A stretch of DNA of 64,000 nucleotides from contig NC_133325.1 in NCBI RefSeq assembly GCF_042186555.1, positions 295,712,263 to 295,776,262 of the forward strand, given 5' to 3'. The DNA is from Aquarana catesbeiana. Its lineage: Eukaryota > Chordata > Amphibia > Anura > Ranidae. A model generated the notes under the pieces. It made no database searches. It was not told where the DNA came from and worked only from the letters and a program-made list of their open reading frames with translations. How positions within the stretch are numbered: the stretch's first letter is position 1; each line of letters opens with the position of its first letter. Shown here one piece after another: positions 1 to 11,828 of this stretch. The position numbers and the translations under genes were made by a program.

Positions 1-537
1 TAACAAAAATATATATTCTGTATACATATATTTTTTTAGGCCCCCCCCCCAAAAAAAATCAGGAGATATCCATTATCCTTCACTACCTAAAGAAAGCCCA
101 ATTCATCCTGAGAAAAAAAGGTATAATCCACCTGGATACACAAAGTAGTTGTGATGATATGTACAGTTTTACTAACACATGTCAAAGGTGCAGAATTAGG
201 CATTAACATTTTTTCCCCTCAGTCATTAAGGGGTTAAACATATTTATCAACTCTTTGTGTTTCAATTATAAAAAAAATTGCTATGCAAAATTTTTTTTTC
301 CTATGTGGCCATAATGCAGTATTTTCCTGAAATACCATGTTATGACCCCTAGATGGAGCTGATGATCATCGAGGATTAATCAGATCTTTAACGCGGTTGT
401 AAATCCTGTTTGTTAATTTTTACCTACCACTAAGCCTATAATAAGACTTACCTATACGTAAAATCAATATCTCCTAAATGTGCACACTTTAAGAGATATT
501 CACCCTGCATGCAGCCAGTGACATCACTGGTGCATGC

Positions 538-576
538 GCTCTGAAGCTCCGGCATACCTTGCCGGAACTTCAGAGC
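538..576. repeat. 17-bp-stem hairpin next to a second palindrome
   Basis: GCTCTGAAGCTCCGGCA is followed after 5 nt by its near-perfect inverted complement (one mismatch in 17). Directly upstream, 508-538 forms another palindrome built on GCATGCA and CCAGTGA. Both are probably relics of a foldback element. Confidence 0.7.
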
Positions 577-748
577 TTCGTGCCAGAACTAAGGTCTCCT
601 GCACACATGCACGGGAGTGACGTCATCGTGGCATCGGCCAATCAGATACCCGGAGCACACAAATGCGGAAAAAAGACTTGGGAAACATGTCAGCCATCTC
701 AGCGGTGACATTACAGCGCTGGAGGGCTTAGTTCCAAGGTGAGTATTT

Positions 749-787
749 CATAATGTGCTAGTATGGGATGAATACTAGCACATTATG
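749..787. repeat. Perfect 15-bp-stem hairpin
   Basis: CATAATGTGCTAGTA at 749-763 is matched by its exact inverted complement at 773-787, with a 9-nt loop. No terminator or RNA-gene context is visible. It is probably a transposon-derived palindrome. Confidence 0.7.
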
Positions 788-931
788 CCATTTCCTTGTA
801 CTGTGTGGATAACATAGCCCACTCTGCTATATGTGCAGTTGGATGTACATGGACCACCTGTTTGTTTTTTTTAACACTTTTTACTATGATTTTGCACAGA
901 ACAGTAATACAAGGTAATTGCAACAAGGTAC

Positions 932-935
<4 letters not shown>

Positions 936-986
<51 letters not shown>

Positions 987-996
987 CACACACACA
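936..996. repeat. (TA)n followed by (CA)n microsatellite
   Basis: About 23 TA units run from 936 to 981 and are followed by a short CA run. The tyrosine/isoleucine-rich open frames crossing it are artefacts of the repeat. Confidence 0.95.
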
Positions 997-1958
997 TATC
1001 TGTACATCCTGTGGTACCTAGGACAAATGCTGATACAAGTGTGGAAAAAAAATTGAGGAGGGAGAATGTTCCTTCCAGGATCACATGTAAATAAAGAAGG
1101 AAAGTTGGGACTTTAACCACTTGACGACCGCCTCACGCAGATATACTGCGGCAGAATGGCACGGGCAGGCAAAATCATGTACCTGGTACGTGATTGCCTT
1201 CCCGTGGGCGGGGGGTTCGTTCGGACCGCCCCCCGGTGCCCGAGGCGGTAGCCTTTGGTCTGGCAGCGATCAGAGATGAGGGGGAGGCCATCCATTCGTG
1301 GCCCCCCCTCGCGATCGCTCCCAGCCAATGAGAGTCTTTCCCTGCCTCTGTGTAGTTGGAGTACACAGAGGCAGAGGAAATTATGTCATCTTTCCTCGGC
1401 TCGGCATTTTCCGTTCCGGCGCCGAGGAGAGAAGACTGTAATGTGAGTGCACAAACACTACACACACAGTAGAACATGCCAGGCACACAATACACCCTCC
1501 GCCCCCTGATCGCCCGGCGGTGATATGCGTCGCCCCAGGCAGCGTCAGATTAGCGCCAGTACCGCTAACACCCACGCACGCAGCATACGCCTCCCTTAGT
1601 GGTATAGTATCTGAACGGATCAATATCTGATCCGATCAGATCTATACTAGCGTCCCCAGCAGTTTAGGGTTCCCAAAAACGCAGTGTTAGCGGGATCAGC
1701 CCAGATACCTGCTAGCACCTGCGTTTTGCCCCTCCGCCCGGCCCAGCCCACCCAAGTGCAGTATCGATCGATCACTGTCACTTACAAAACACTAAACGCA
1801 TGACTGCAGCGTTCGCAGAGTCAGGCCTGATCCCTGCAATCGCTAACAGTTTTTTTTGTAGCGTTTTGGTGAACTGGCAAGCACCAGCGGCCTAGTACAC
1901 CCCGGTCATAGTCAAACCAGCTCTGCAGTAACACTTGGTGACGTGGCGAGTCCCATAA

Positions 1959-2341
1959 GTGCAGTTCAAGCTGGTGAGGTGGCAAGCACAAGTAGTGTCC
2001 CGCTGCCACCAAGAAGAAGACAAACAGGCCAGTCGTGCCCATAGTGCCCTTCCTGCTGCATTCGCCAATCCTAATTGGGAACCCACCACTTCTGCAGCGC
2101 CCATACTTCCCCCATTCACATCCCCAACCAAATGCAGTCGGCTGCATGAGAGGCATTTTCTTTATGTCCTCCCGAGTACCCCTACCCAACGAACCCCCCC
2201 CCCCCCAAAAAAAGATGTTGTGTCTGCAGAAAGCACGGACATAGGCGTGACACCCGCTATTATTGTCCCTCCTGTCCTGACAATCCTGGTCTTTGCATTG
2301 GTGAATGTTTTGAACGCTACCATTCACTAGTTGACTATTAG
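1959..2341 (+). pseudogene. Relic of piggyBac transposase, N-terminal and C-terminal pieces only
   Basis: Two decayed segments lie in different frames. At about 2050-2130 the frame reads NPNWEPTTSAAPILPPFT, which resembles the tryptophan/proline-rich start of the piggyBac transposase domain. At 2249-2341 another frame reads RYYCPSCPDNPGLCIGECF and then ERYHS, ending at a TAG stop. That pattern of paired cysteines followed by CF-x(2)-YH matches the C-terminal cysteine-rich domain of piggyBac transposases. The DDD catalytic core between them is missing, so this is an internal-deletion derivative. The domain assignment rests on motif recognition only. Confidence 0.65.
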
Positions 2342-2595
2342 CGTAGGGTACAGCATTGCACAGACTAGGCACACTTTCACAGGGTCTCCCAAGATGCCAT
2401 CGCATTTTAAGAGACCCGAACCTGGAACCGGTTACAGTTATAAAAGTTACAGTTACAAAAAAGTGTAAAAAAAAAAATATATATATAAAATAGTTGTCGT
2501 TTTATTGTTCTCTCTCTATTGTTCTGCTCTTTTTTACTGTTTTCTATTCTGCAATGTTTTATTGTTATTATGTTTTATCATGTTTGCTTTTCAGG

Positions 2596-3687
2596 TAGGG
2601 ATGTCCCGATACCACTTTTTCAGGACCGAGTACAAGTACCGATACCTTTTTTCAAGTACTCGCCGATACCGAATACCGATACTTTTTTTTATGTCACGTG
2701 ACAGTGTTTTTTTAAAAAAAATTTTTAACAGTGCTTTTTTTTTTTTTTTTTTTTTTTTTGGGGGGGGGGGTAGGTATGGGTGAACGGTGTATGTGTGTGT
2801 GTTTTGTTTTGTTTTTTTTTTTTAATTTACAATTTTTCTTTTTTACAATAATTTTTTTTTTTTATTCTTTATTGCAATATGTGTTTTTTTTATTTTTGTT
2901 TTTTTTTTAATCAGCCCTGTTGGGGGGCTTTGGTGAGATATCAGGGGTCTTAACAGACCTCTGATATCTCCCCCTTGAGACAGAGAAAGAGACAGAGGAT
3001 AGAGATTCCTCAGTCCCTTTTTCTGCAGCCTCAGCTGCACTGAGAATGAATGGAGAGAAGACAGCGGCTCCTCTCCATTCATAAACTGACACATCGTAAT
3101 CATAAGAGATTACAATGTTTCAGTTATGTGAATGGACAGAGTCAGCTGACTCTGTCTATTCACAAAGGAAGGAGGAGGAGGACGGCAGAACAGAGGGGGA
3201 CAGAGAAGGAGGGGGGAACGGAGGGGACAGCGGAGAGGCACAGAGGAGGAAAGAGGAATGGAGGGGGGCAGCGGAGAGGCACAGAGGAGGAAAGAGGAAT
3301 GGAGGGGGGCAGCGGAGAGGCACAGAGGAGGAAAGAGGAACGGAGGGGGGCAGCGGAGAGGCACAGAGGAGGAAAGAGGAACGGAGGGGACAGCGGAGGG
3401 GGACAGAAAAGGAGAGAAGAACGGAGGGGGACAGCGGAGAGGCACAGAGGAAAGGAGGGGGCATGGAGGATAATGCAGTGACAGTCAGCGGTGAGCGATC
3501 ACCGCTGTGTCACTAAAGCAGCTGAAAGCCGCTGGGGGAGAAGCTTGTATCTCCCCCATGCGCCAATCACTGCTGACTTTTAGGTATCGGGGAAGCATCG
3601 GGAGCATTTGCCCGAGTACAAGTACTTGGGCAAATGCTCGGTATCGGTGCCGATACCGATACTAGTATCGGTATCGGGACAACCCTA
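2596..3687. mobile_element. hAT-type MITE with perfect 8-bp target duplication
   Basis: The termini TAGGGATGTCCCGATACC and GGTATCGGGACAACCCTA are inverted repeats. They are flanked on both sides by the identical octamer TTTTCAGG (2588-2595 and 3688-3695), as expected for the hAT superfamily. Sub-terminal arrays of the CCGATAC/GTATCGG motif extend the inverted structure. The 1.1 kb interior is non-coding and contains a 41-bp minisatellite. It sits inside the TTAA element at 1117-6716, so it is the younger insertion. Confidence 0.85.
3187..3455. repeat. GA-rich minisatellite, 41-bp unit, about 6 copies
   Basis: The motif CAGCGGAGAGGCACAGAGGA recurs at 3228, 3269, 3310 and 3351 with exact 41-bp spacing, and decays at both edges. 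Because 41 is not a multiple of three, the repeat opens all frames. The Arg/Glu/Gly-rich or Ser/Pro-rich frames here are not genes. Confidence 0.9.
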
Positions 3688-4999
3688 TTTTCAGGTATGC
3701 AATTTTTTATACTTTACCGTTTACTGTGTTTTATTGTTAACCATTTTTTTGTCTTCAGGTACACCATTCACGACTTTGAGTAGTTATACCAGAATGATGC
3801 CTGCAGGTTTAGGTATCATCTTGGTATCATTCTTTTCAGCCAGCGGTCGGCTTTCATGTAAAAGCAATCCTAGCGGCTAATTAGCCTCTAGACTGCTTTT
3901 ACAAGCAGTGGGAGGGAATGCCCCCCCCCCACCATCTTCCGTGTTTTTCTCTGGCTCTCCTGTCTCAACAGGGAACCTGAGAATGCAGCCGGTGATTCAG
4001 CCAGCTGACCATAGAGCTGATCAGGGACCAGAGTGGCTCCAAACATCTCTATGGCCTAAGAAACCGGAAGCTACGAGCATTTCATGACTTAGATTTCGCC
4101 GGATGTAAACAGCACCATTGGGAAATTGGGAAAGCATTTTATCACACCGATCTTGGTGTGGTCAGATGCTTTAAGGGCAGAGAAGAGATCTAGGGTCTAA
4201 TAGACCCCAGTTTTTTTTAAAAAAGAGTACCTGTCACTACCTATTGCTATCATAGGGGATATTTACATTCCCTGAGATAACAATAAAAATGATTTAAAAA
4301 AAAATGAATGGAACAGTTTAAAAATAAGATAAAAAAGAAAAAAAAAAAAAAAAAAACACCCCTGTCCCCCCCTGCTCTCGCGCAAAGGCGAATGCAAGCG
4401 TCGGTCTGGCGTCAAATGTAAACAGCAATTGCACCATGCATGTGAGGTATCACCGCGAAGGTCAGATCGAGGGCAGTAATTTTAGCAGTAGACCTCCTCT
4501 GTAAATCTAAAGTGGTAACCTGTAAAGGATTTTAAAAATGTATTTAGTTTGTCGCCACTGCACGTTTGTGCGCAATTTTAAAGCATGTCATGTTTGGTAT
4601 CCATGTACTCAGCCTAAGGTCATCTTTTTTATTTCATCAAACATTTGGGCAATATAGTGTGTTTATTGCATTACAATTTAAAAAAGTGTGTTTTTTCCCC
4701 AAAAAATACGTTTGAAAAATCGCTGCGCAAATACTGTGTGGAAAAAAAAAAAAGTGAAACACCCACCACTTTAATCTGTAGGGCATTTGCTTTAAAAAAA
4801 TATATAATGTTTGGGGTTCAAAATAATTTTCTTGCAAAAAAAATAATTTTTTCATGTAAACAAAAAGTGTCAGAAAGGGCTTTGTCTTCAAGTGGTTAGA
4901 AGAGTGGGTGATGTGTGACATAAGCGTCATGTCGAGTCCATGGAATATTTTATATTGTGATACAAGTTGCGGGAAAGAGTCAAATTTTTTTTTTTTTTT

Positions 5000-5735
5000 T
5001 GTCACTAAATGATATATTGCTCAAACATGCCATGGGAATATGTGAAATTACACCCCAAAATACATTCTGTTGCTTCTCCTGAGTACGGGGATACCACATG
5101 TGTGAGACTTTTTGGGAGCCTAGCCACGTACGGGACCCCGAAAACCAAGCACTGCCTTCAGGCTTTCTAAGGGCGTAAATTTTTGATTTCACTCTTCACT
5201 GCCTATCACAGTTTTGGAGGCCATGGAATGCCCAGGTGGCACAAACCCCCCCCAAATGACCCCATTTTGGAAAGTAGACACCCCAAGCTATTGTCTCAGA
5301 GGTATAGTGAGTATTTTGCAGACCTCACTTTTTGTCACAAAGTTTTAAAAAAAGTTTTTTCTTGTCTTTCTTCATTTTCAAAAACAAATGAGAGCTGCAA
5401 AATACTCACTCACCATGCCTCTCAGCAAATAGCTTGGGGTGTCTACATTCCAAAATGGGGTCATTTGGGGGGGTTTTGTGCCACCTGGGCATTCCATGGC
5501 CTCCGAAACTGTGATAGGCAGTGAAGAGTGAAATCAAAAATTTACACCATTAGAAAGCCTGAAGGCAGTGCTTGGTTTTCGGGGTCCCGTACGCAGCTAG
5601 GCTCCCAAAAAGTCCCACACATGTGGTATCCCCATACTCAGGAGAAGCAGCTAAATGTGTTTTGGGGTGCAATTCCACATATGCCCATGGCCTGTGTGAG
5701 CAATATATCATTTAGTGACAACTTTGTGCAAAAAA
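5000..5735. repeat. Large inverted repeat inside the TTAA element
   Basis: Roughly 330-bp arms (5000-5325 and 5390-5735) are inverted copies at high identity around a 65-bp AT-rich centre. A third, direct copy of the right arm follows at about 5795-6115 and a partial one at 6180-6250. The shared core includes CACCCCAAGCTATT and CGGGGTCCCGTACG. No open frame is conserved between the copies, so this is structural repeat sequence. Confidence 0.85.
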
Positions 5736-6720
5736 AAAAAAAAAAAAATTTTCACATTCCCGCAACTTGTGTCAAAATATAAAATATTCCATGGACTCAA
5801 CATGCCTCTCAGCAAATAGCTTGGGGTGTCTACTTTCCAAAATGGGGTCATTTGGGGGATTTGTGCCATCTGGGCATTTTATGGCCTTCAAAACTGTGAT
5901 AGGTAGTGAGGAGTGAAATCAAAAATTTACGCCCTTAGAAATCCTGAAGGCGGTGATTGGTTTTCGGGGCCCCGTACGCGGCTAGGCTCCCAAAAAGTCC
6001 CACACGTGGTATCCCTGTACTCAGGAGAAGCAGCTGAATGTGTTTTGGGGTGCAATTCCACATATGCCCATGGCCTGTGTGAGCAATATATCATTTAATG
6101 ACAACTTTTTGTAATTTTTTTTTTTTTTTTGTCATTATTCAATCACTTGGGACAAAAAAATTAATATTCAATGAGCTCAACATGCCTCTCAGCAATTTCC
6201 TTGGGGTGTCTACTTTCCAAAATGGGGTCATTTGGGGGGGGGGGGTTTGTACTGCCCTGCCATTTTAGCACCTCAAGAAATGACATAGGCAGTTATAAAC
6301 TAAAAGCTGTGTAAATTCCAGAAAATGTACCCTAGCTTGTAGACGCTATAACTTTTGCGCAAACCAATAAATATACGCTTATTGACATTTTTTTTTTACC
6401 AAAGACATGTGGCCGAATACATTTTGGCCTAAAAGTATGACTAAAATTGAGTTTATTGGATTTTTTTTATAACAAAAAGTAAAAAATATAATTTTTTTTC
6501 AAAATTTTCGGTCTTTTTCCGTTTATAGCGCAAAAAATAAAAACCGCAGGGGTGATCAAATACCATCAAAAGAAATCTCTGTGGGAAGAAAAGGACGCAA
6601 ATTTCGTTTGGGTACAGCATTGCATGACCGAGCAATTAGCAGTTAAATCGACGCAGTGCCAAATTGGAAAAAGTCCTCTGGTCTTTAGGCAGCCAAATGG
6701 TCCGGGGCTGAAGTGGTTAA

Positions 6721-8407
6721 ATGAGGCTAATGACATTGTGCAGGTAAATTAATAGAGGTACATATTTATTAAACATAGAAGAGTGTAAAAATGTGTAACA
6801 GTAATAAAAAGCACATTAAAAAAAAAATCCTCTGTATTCACACACACACACATATATGTGCGCATGTAGCATGAACATCCAGGATACATAATTATATATC
6901 ACAAATTGGCACCACATGGTGATCTGAAATAATTGATTGGTCATTTAATAAATTCATATATGTACATATATCATCAAAGCAGCACTTTGCGGAGGAAATA
7001 GAAACATGTAAAAGCACAACCACCTGTCTGTTTACACCCAACTACCCTCCAATCCAATCCACCCAAGCAGAAGGGATCGGATCCCCTTCTGTTTGTTTTT
7101 GGTGGATCGTATTGGAGGTAGGTGGCTGTAAACAGTCCCAAGTCCGTTTACACCCACAACTTAATAGAGGAGAATGGAGGGTCCAATGGGGGTCTAAATG
7201 AAAACCGGACAGGCGGACCCAATCAGACCGCTCATGTGAAAGGGCTCTTATTAGCTGAGAGATGGCGTCATATTTAATGCATATATCAGGAACCACAGTT
7301 ATGCCTGGTACACATGATGAGATTGTCGGATGAATGATCTTCCGGTTTTTTTTTGCATGCTAATCTCATATCAAAAATGTAGAGTTTACTAAAGTTACGA
7401 AAAATCTCATTTGACAGAATAAGACTTCAGAAGTGATGTCATGTATTGTAATGTATTGCATTTCTGAACGACAACTCTACCGATTTAACGAAAATCGGCC
7501 GATCTGGTATCGTACAACAAAAAATTTTCATGCATGTCCAATCGGATAATATCAGATGAACTGTCATGATCGGCTCTCAAAAGTTCTGCACTAATGATCC
7601 GATTATCGTACGATCGGTTGGAAAGTGGATTTTTTCTCACGATTTTCTAATCGTGTTAATGGGGCTTTAGTCTTAGGCAGGCCATAGACTGTTTAAATCC
7701 TGGCCGGTTCAGCAGGGACTGGACAAGATTTGAATGGGCAGCCCGAATGTACCAAGTTGATCGATCAATCAACTTGGGTACAACCAGCCTGCCGAATTCT
7801 CTCCTAATTATCGCTAACGGCTGCTATAGCCTTTACCAATAATCACTGTCTTCTCCTGCCTGCCCCTAGTGCCCCCCCAGCTGAGAGAAGACAATTGCTT
7901 GGCAGGACGGATTCCCCTGTCAGCACTGTGTGCTGATGGAGGAATCAATGGGAGTCTATGACATCGACATATGAATCTGGTACAGATATTGGCTCATCAT
8001 TCCTGCAAAGCTGCCCGTTGCAAGTCTTCGAGCGGCTTGTGAGGGTCCACCTTAACCTTCCACGTTGTTTGGAAGACCACCAGAAAGGCGAAGTTCTAGC
8101 TGACCTTCCAGGAATTCTAGACAGAAATTTTGCAGTTGGTTACTTGAGTATATGTAAACGATCACCTTGTAAAACTACCCATTCAGTTTAAAATGGAAAT
8201 TAAAAGCAAAGCATTTGTATATACAGGGCTCAAAATTTCAAATCCTGAGCTACTAGCCAGGCCTCAAGGGTTACTTGCCATCTGTTGCCCCACCCAACCC
8301 CTAATTCCGCCCCCAAACACGCCCTCATAACTTATCTCCTGAAATTACACTTAAATGTTTTATGCAGAATTAAGTTATGAAAATAAATATTAACAACAAC
8401 TTTATCC
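6721..8407. other. Gene-free stretch with decayed MITE sequence
   Basis: No coding region is recognised. A TIR-bearing MITE is proposed at 7302-7666. Positions 7140-7260 resemble the 'gtccgtttacaccc' type of sequence seen again at 10970 and 13430. Positions 8224-8350 begin with CAGGGCTCAAAATTTCAAAT, a possible hAT-like start whose other end I could not place. Confidence 0.5.
7302..7666. mobile_element. Probable Harbinger-like MITE
   Basis: The left end, TTA then TGCCTGGTACACATGATGAGA, and the right end, TCTAATCGTGTTAATGGGGCT then TTA, are imperfect inverted repeats flanked by TTA (7299-7301, 7667-7669). The interior is rich in GATCGG/CGATC motifs and non-coding. Terminal identity is moderate, so the ends may be off by some bases. 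Confidence 0.45.
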
Positions 8408-8880
8408 GTGCCCAAAAATGTAGCCTGCCCGTGTCCACCAGTGCAACCTGTGTCCCCAGTGCCGCCGGTGCCCCCAATGCAGCCTGCCCATGTCCACCAG
8501 TGCAGCCGGTGTCACCAATACAGCCGGTGTCACCAATGCAGCCTGCCCGTGTCCACTAGTGTCACCTGTGTCCCCAGTGCAACCCGTTTCACCAATGCAG
8601 CCTGCCCCTGTCCACCAGTGCCACCTGTGTCCCCAGTGCAGCCGGTGTCACCAATGCAGCCTGCCCGTGTCCAACAGTGCCACCTGTGTCCCCAGTGCAG
8701 CCAGTGTCACCAATGCAGCCTACCAGTGCAGCCGGTGTCCCCAATGCAGCCTGCCCGTGTCCACCAGTGCCACCTATGTCCCCAGTGCAGCCTGTGTCAC
8801 CAGTGCAGCCTGGAGGGGGGTGGTGGTACTGGAGGGGGTGGTACTGGAGGGGGGTGGTGGAGGTACTGGAGGGGGACCTC
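8408..8880. repeat. GC-rich minisatellite block
   Basis: Variants of 'gtgtccaccagtgcagcc' and 'gtgtcaccaatgcagcc' repeat from 8408 to about 8812. A second short array based on 'ggaggggggtggtact' follows to 8880. All forward frames stay open and read as Cys/His/Pro/Val repeats. Frame-independent openness and lack of any domain argue against a gene. Confidence 0.85.
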
Positions 8881-8897
8881 TTACTGGTCCCATCCCC

Positions 8898-8983
8898 CCA
8901 CCACTGATCTCATCCCTATCCCCCCACCCCCCATCTCCTCTGTTGTAGAGGTGATGGGGGGATAGGGATGAGATCAGTGGTGG
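8898..8983. repeat. 29-bp perfect inverted repeat
   Basis: CCACCACTGATCTCATCCC at the start of the left arm (8898-8926) is matched by the exact inverted complement at 8955-8983, with a 28-nt loop. Part of the sequence (GGATGAGATCAGT) recurs just downstream at 8992-9004. Probably foldback DNA next to the minisatellite. Confidence 0.85.
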
Positions 8984-10864
8984 TGGTGGAGGGATGAGAT
9001 CAGTAAGAGGCAGAGCCGCAGAGGTGGTGGAGGTTGGGATCGATCGATTGGAGTGCAAAATGGGGACTTACCGCCAATCAATCGATCGATTCCCCCTCCT
9101 CAGAAGTCAGAAACAATCCTTGGGCGTGCCTCCTCCAGCCCAGGATGCCTTGCTTTCCTCAGGTCAGGTCACACGCCGCCGTAGGTACTCCACACTGCGC
9201 AGAAGCTGAGGGGAGAGCTCCTCCCCTGCCTTCACTGAATTGGTGTGCTTCAGTGTCCGCCCCGCCTCTCTTACAGTCTCTCTTTCTGTATAGGTGGGGG
9301 CGGAGCCCACACAGTCTCACAGCTCAGCGCTTCTCTCTCTCCCCTCAGTGCAGGCATAGCGGGTGAAAGGTATATTAGAGGTCCGCGCTTAGGAGATTAA
9401 AGGGTTGCAGCCTCCCCCTGATTAGTTCCCAATGGGACCTATTTAAATATATAAAAGGAAAATTGGGGATATGGCGCTACCCTGTAGTGACGCAATTTAT
9501 AAATTTAAAATAAAAGATAGAAAATAAACAGGTAGTGCACAGCCCAGTCCATCTGTACACACTCTCAGGTGCAAATCTATATGAATGAACAGGTTTTTTT
9601 GAATAGGTGATATATAAGTGCGTGAAAATAATGTAAGCATAAAGTAAATTAAATCACAAAAACAAAAAAATTTTTTCCCAATGCATCCACCCTTATTGCA
9701 AGACACCAGTGTAGAAAAATGCTTAAGTGTCCAAACAATATATATATATTTAGTCCAATTCCCTCTGTGAAACAAATACTAAACTTATGCCAGAAAAATA
9801 TGTGTATATATACAATTTTATAATTAGAAAACTAATTAGCTCATATAAAGTGTGTTAAAAAGTCCAAGCCGGGATTGCAAGAGTATCTTCTCAGCATATG
9901 CAATCCAGAAAAAATATAAATAAATAAATGAAACGGTGACTTCTGTGCTCATAGAATCCGGTGACTTCAGGTGCTCCCCCAGTGTTTCCCCACTCACCAG
10001 AAGTGATCACCCCTACAGGGGTAGTAGGCATAGAGTGGGTGGCTTTGGATGGATGTCCCCTTGGGTGTCCCGCCTTGTACTCCGCTCCTCCGCAGGCTCG
10101 CACCAGCAGTCCGGTGCAGAGCTCCCGGCATGTGCTCCAGACCTGCCCCCCTCCGTATCCTAGCAGAACCAATCAGTCCTCTCCTCCAGAGAAACAGAAA
10201 CAGGTGAAAGCCCCCCTCCCGACACAGTGAAACATGGACACAACACCTCCGGACAGTCAGGTGGGCCCCCTGAAGTGGCGGAGAAGTACAGGGCCCAGTC
10301 GCACTTGCGACTGTTGCGACCCCTATAATTCTGCCACTGCCTTGAAAGCACCTCTGCAGATTTTTTGGGCCCTGCAATATTTGCGCAATTGTTCATCATA
10401 TATCGCTATTTTCACAAAAAATACACTAAAATCATTAATAGTGCACATAAACACAAAATAACTTACAAAATTCCTGCTAAATTTCTACTACAGCATCGTT
10501 CACATGTGGCATACTAAAGTGTACGCCCGGGGGGGGGGGACATGTTTACCCTCACAGGGATGCACAGGTGTTCCGTGCATCTCCATACAGGCAGTCCCAT
10601 TTATGTCAATTGGGATGCAATGGCTGCACAGGCATAGCTACTGTTCCCAATCTGGCATCTGTGTGGGTGCATGACCCCGAACGCAGACAGTGTGAGCATA
10701 GGGACATGCATGCGGACCTACGTGGATGTAAAATTGGGAGCAACGGCTGTTCGTGCAGGTGCTAAATCCCAAATGACACCAATGGGACTACCTGCACAGA
10801 GATGGATGGAACACCAGTGCGTCCCCAGAAAGGTACGCTGTGTATGCCCTGTGTGAACAAGGCT
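8984..10864. other. Gene-free stretch, unassigned repeats
   Basis: No coding region is recognised. Positions 9045-9091 contain a short palindrome built on ATCGATCGATTG/CAATCGATCGAT. Positions 9440-9960 are AT-rich repeat-like sequence and 9960-10380 are GC-richer, with only short incidental frames. I cannot assign a family. Confidence 0.5.
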
Positions 10865-10867
10865 TTA

Positions 10868-11181
10868 GGCCCCATTCACATAAGCAGACCGATCGGGTCT
10901 GCCTGTCCGTTTTTCAGGCGGGCTCAATCGGACCACCCATTGTTCTTTATGGAGAGGCTGATGTAAATGGACATGGGTCCGTTTACACCCGACTGCATCC
11001 GATCCAGTCCAGTATCATATGGAAATGGACAGGCGGTCTGTTTCCATGCGACCGCCCCATAGAGAACAGCGGGCTGTGCCGTGTCCGCCCTGTCATCTGC
11101 CTGCTCAGTGGGGATCAGCAGACAGATCCCCCGCTGAACAGGCAGATCTGCTTGAGAGTCCACTCCATGTGAAAAGGGGTC
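10868..11181. mobile_element. Harbinger-like MITE
   Basis: The left end TTA + GGCCCCATTCACATAAGC and the right end CATGTGAAAAGGGGTC + TTG are inverted repeats with a 3-bp target-like duplication (TTA/TTG). The interior repeats GTCCG/CGGAC-type motifs shared with the element at 13403-13789. No coding sequence is present. Confidence 0.6.
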
Positions 11182-11184
11182 TTG

Positions 11185-11828
11185 CCAAGAGTGGCCGGTC
11201 CATTAGGGGTGCTGGGGCACCACCCCCCTGCAGGACTCATACGTTTGTATAAGTGTTTTTTTTTTTTGTTTTTTTTTCAAGCCACATGATTAGAGCCTGA
11301 GTCTCTAATTGGCTTGAAAAAGGTTGGGCTTTGGGAATTTATATTCGCTATTGTCTTCCAGCTTCTCCTGGCCAATCAGGAGGGAGTGGGTTGGCCGGGA
11401 GAGGAAGCCGCGGGGGGGGGGGGGGGGGCGATCATCACCGTGGAGAGGTGAGTGCGGGCGGACCTGGGGGGTCTTACTATGCTTGTGTTCTAAAAATTTT
11501 AGAGGTCTAAACAGAGCCCCATATATTTTTTTGAGACCGAGAAAGGAACTGCAGATAGTCCCTTTTCTCTGCAGCACTTTACTTGAGTGAATGAGGAATC
11601 TGTATAGAGATTCCTTTCATTCATAAAATTACAGCCTGATACATACTAAACCGCAGTGTTACTATGTATCAGCTGTCAGTGAATATAGGAGCAATCGCTG
11701 CCTCTATCAGCTGTACTACTGGGGGGTGCTTGGTAAACACATGTATACCAAGCCCCATCTTCACCCGCACTGCTTTACCGACCTCCCCTTGCGGCTCTCC
11801 CCAGCCTGACAGATCGCCTGAGATCAGT
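11185..11828. other. Gene-free repeat sequence upstream of the ribozyme motif
   Basis: Poly-T and poly-G runs occur at 11255-11280 and 11411-11430. Positions 11500-11580 share the 'gagaccgagaaaggaactgcagatagtccc' type of sequence with 2980-3030 and 16080-16130, so it is dispersed repeat. No open frame has a recognisable domain. It may be the upstream part of the PLE terminal repeat carrying the hammerhead motif. Confidence 0.5.

Larger units (their letters stand above)
1..1112. other. Gene-free flank with hairpins and simple repeats
   Basis: No coding region is recognised. The stretch is AT-rich with homopolymer runs near 30-60 and 280-300. It has a cluster of perfect short hairpins at 508-576 and 749-787 and a (TA)n/(CA)n tract at 936-996. 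The hairpins resemble remnants of foldback MITEs, but no complete element with a target duplication could be delimited. Confidence 0.6.
1117..6716 (+). mobile_element. piggyBac-type element with TTAA duplication, non-autonomous
   Basis: The ends are TTAA (1113-1116) followed by CCACTTGACGACC, and ...GGGGCTGAAGTGG followed by TTAA (6717-6720). They give inverted termini starting CCACTT and a 4-bp TTAA target duplication, the hallmark of the piggyBac superfamily. Inside, at about 2050-2341, are decayed N- and C-terminal pieces of a piggyBac transposase. A hAT-type MITE is nested at 2596-3687, and large inverted and direct repeats lie at 5000-6250. The same CCACTT...AAGTGG termini recur at 46114-47361 and 60164-61939. 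The element cannot encode a transposase: the catalytic core is absent. Confidence 0.8.

Noticed and set aside
783..1120. Open frames rich in Tyr/Ile on both strands
   Set aside because: They are produced by the (TA)n/(CA)n microsatellite.
3050..3516. Several overlapping Arg/Glu/Gly-rich and Ser/Pro-rich frames
   Set aside because: The 41-bp minisatellite keeps all frames open; no domain and no conservation between frames.
8408..8965. 185-residue Cys/His/Pro frame resembling a metal-binding repeat protein
   Set aside because: It is a translation of a tandem array, open in all three forward frames.
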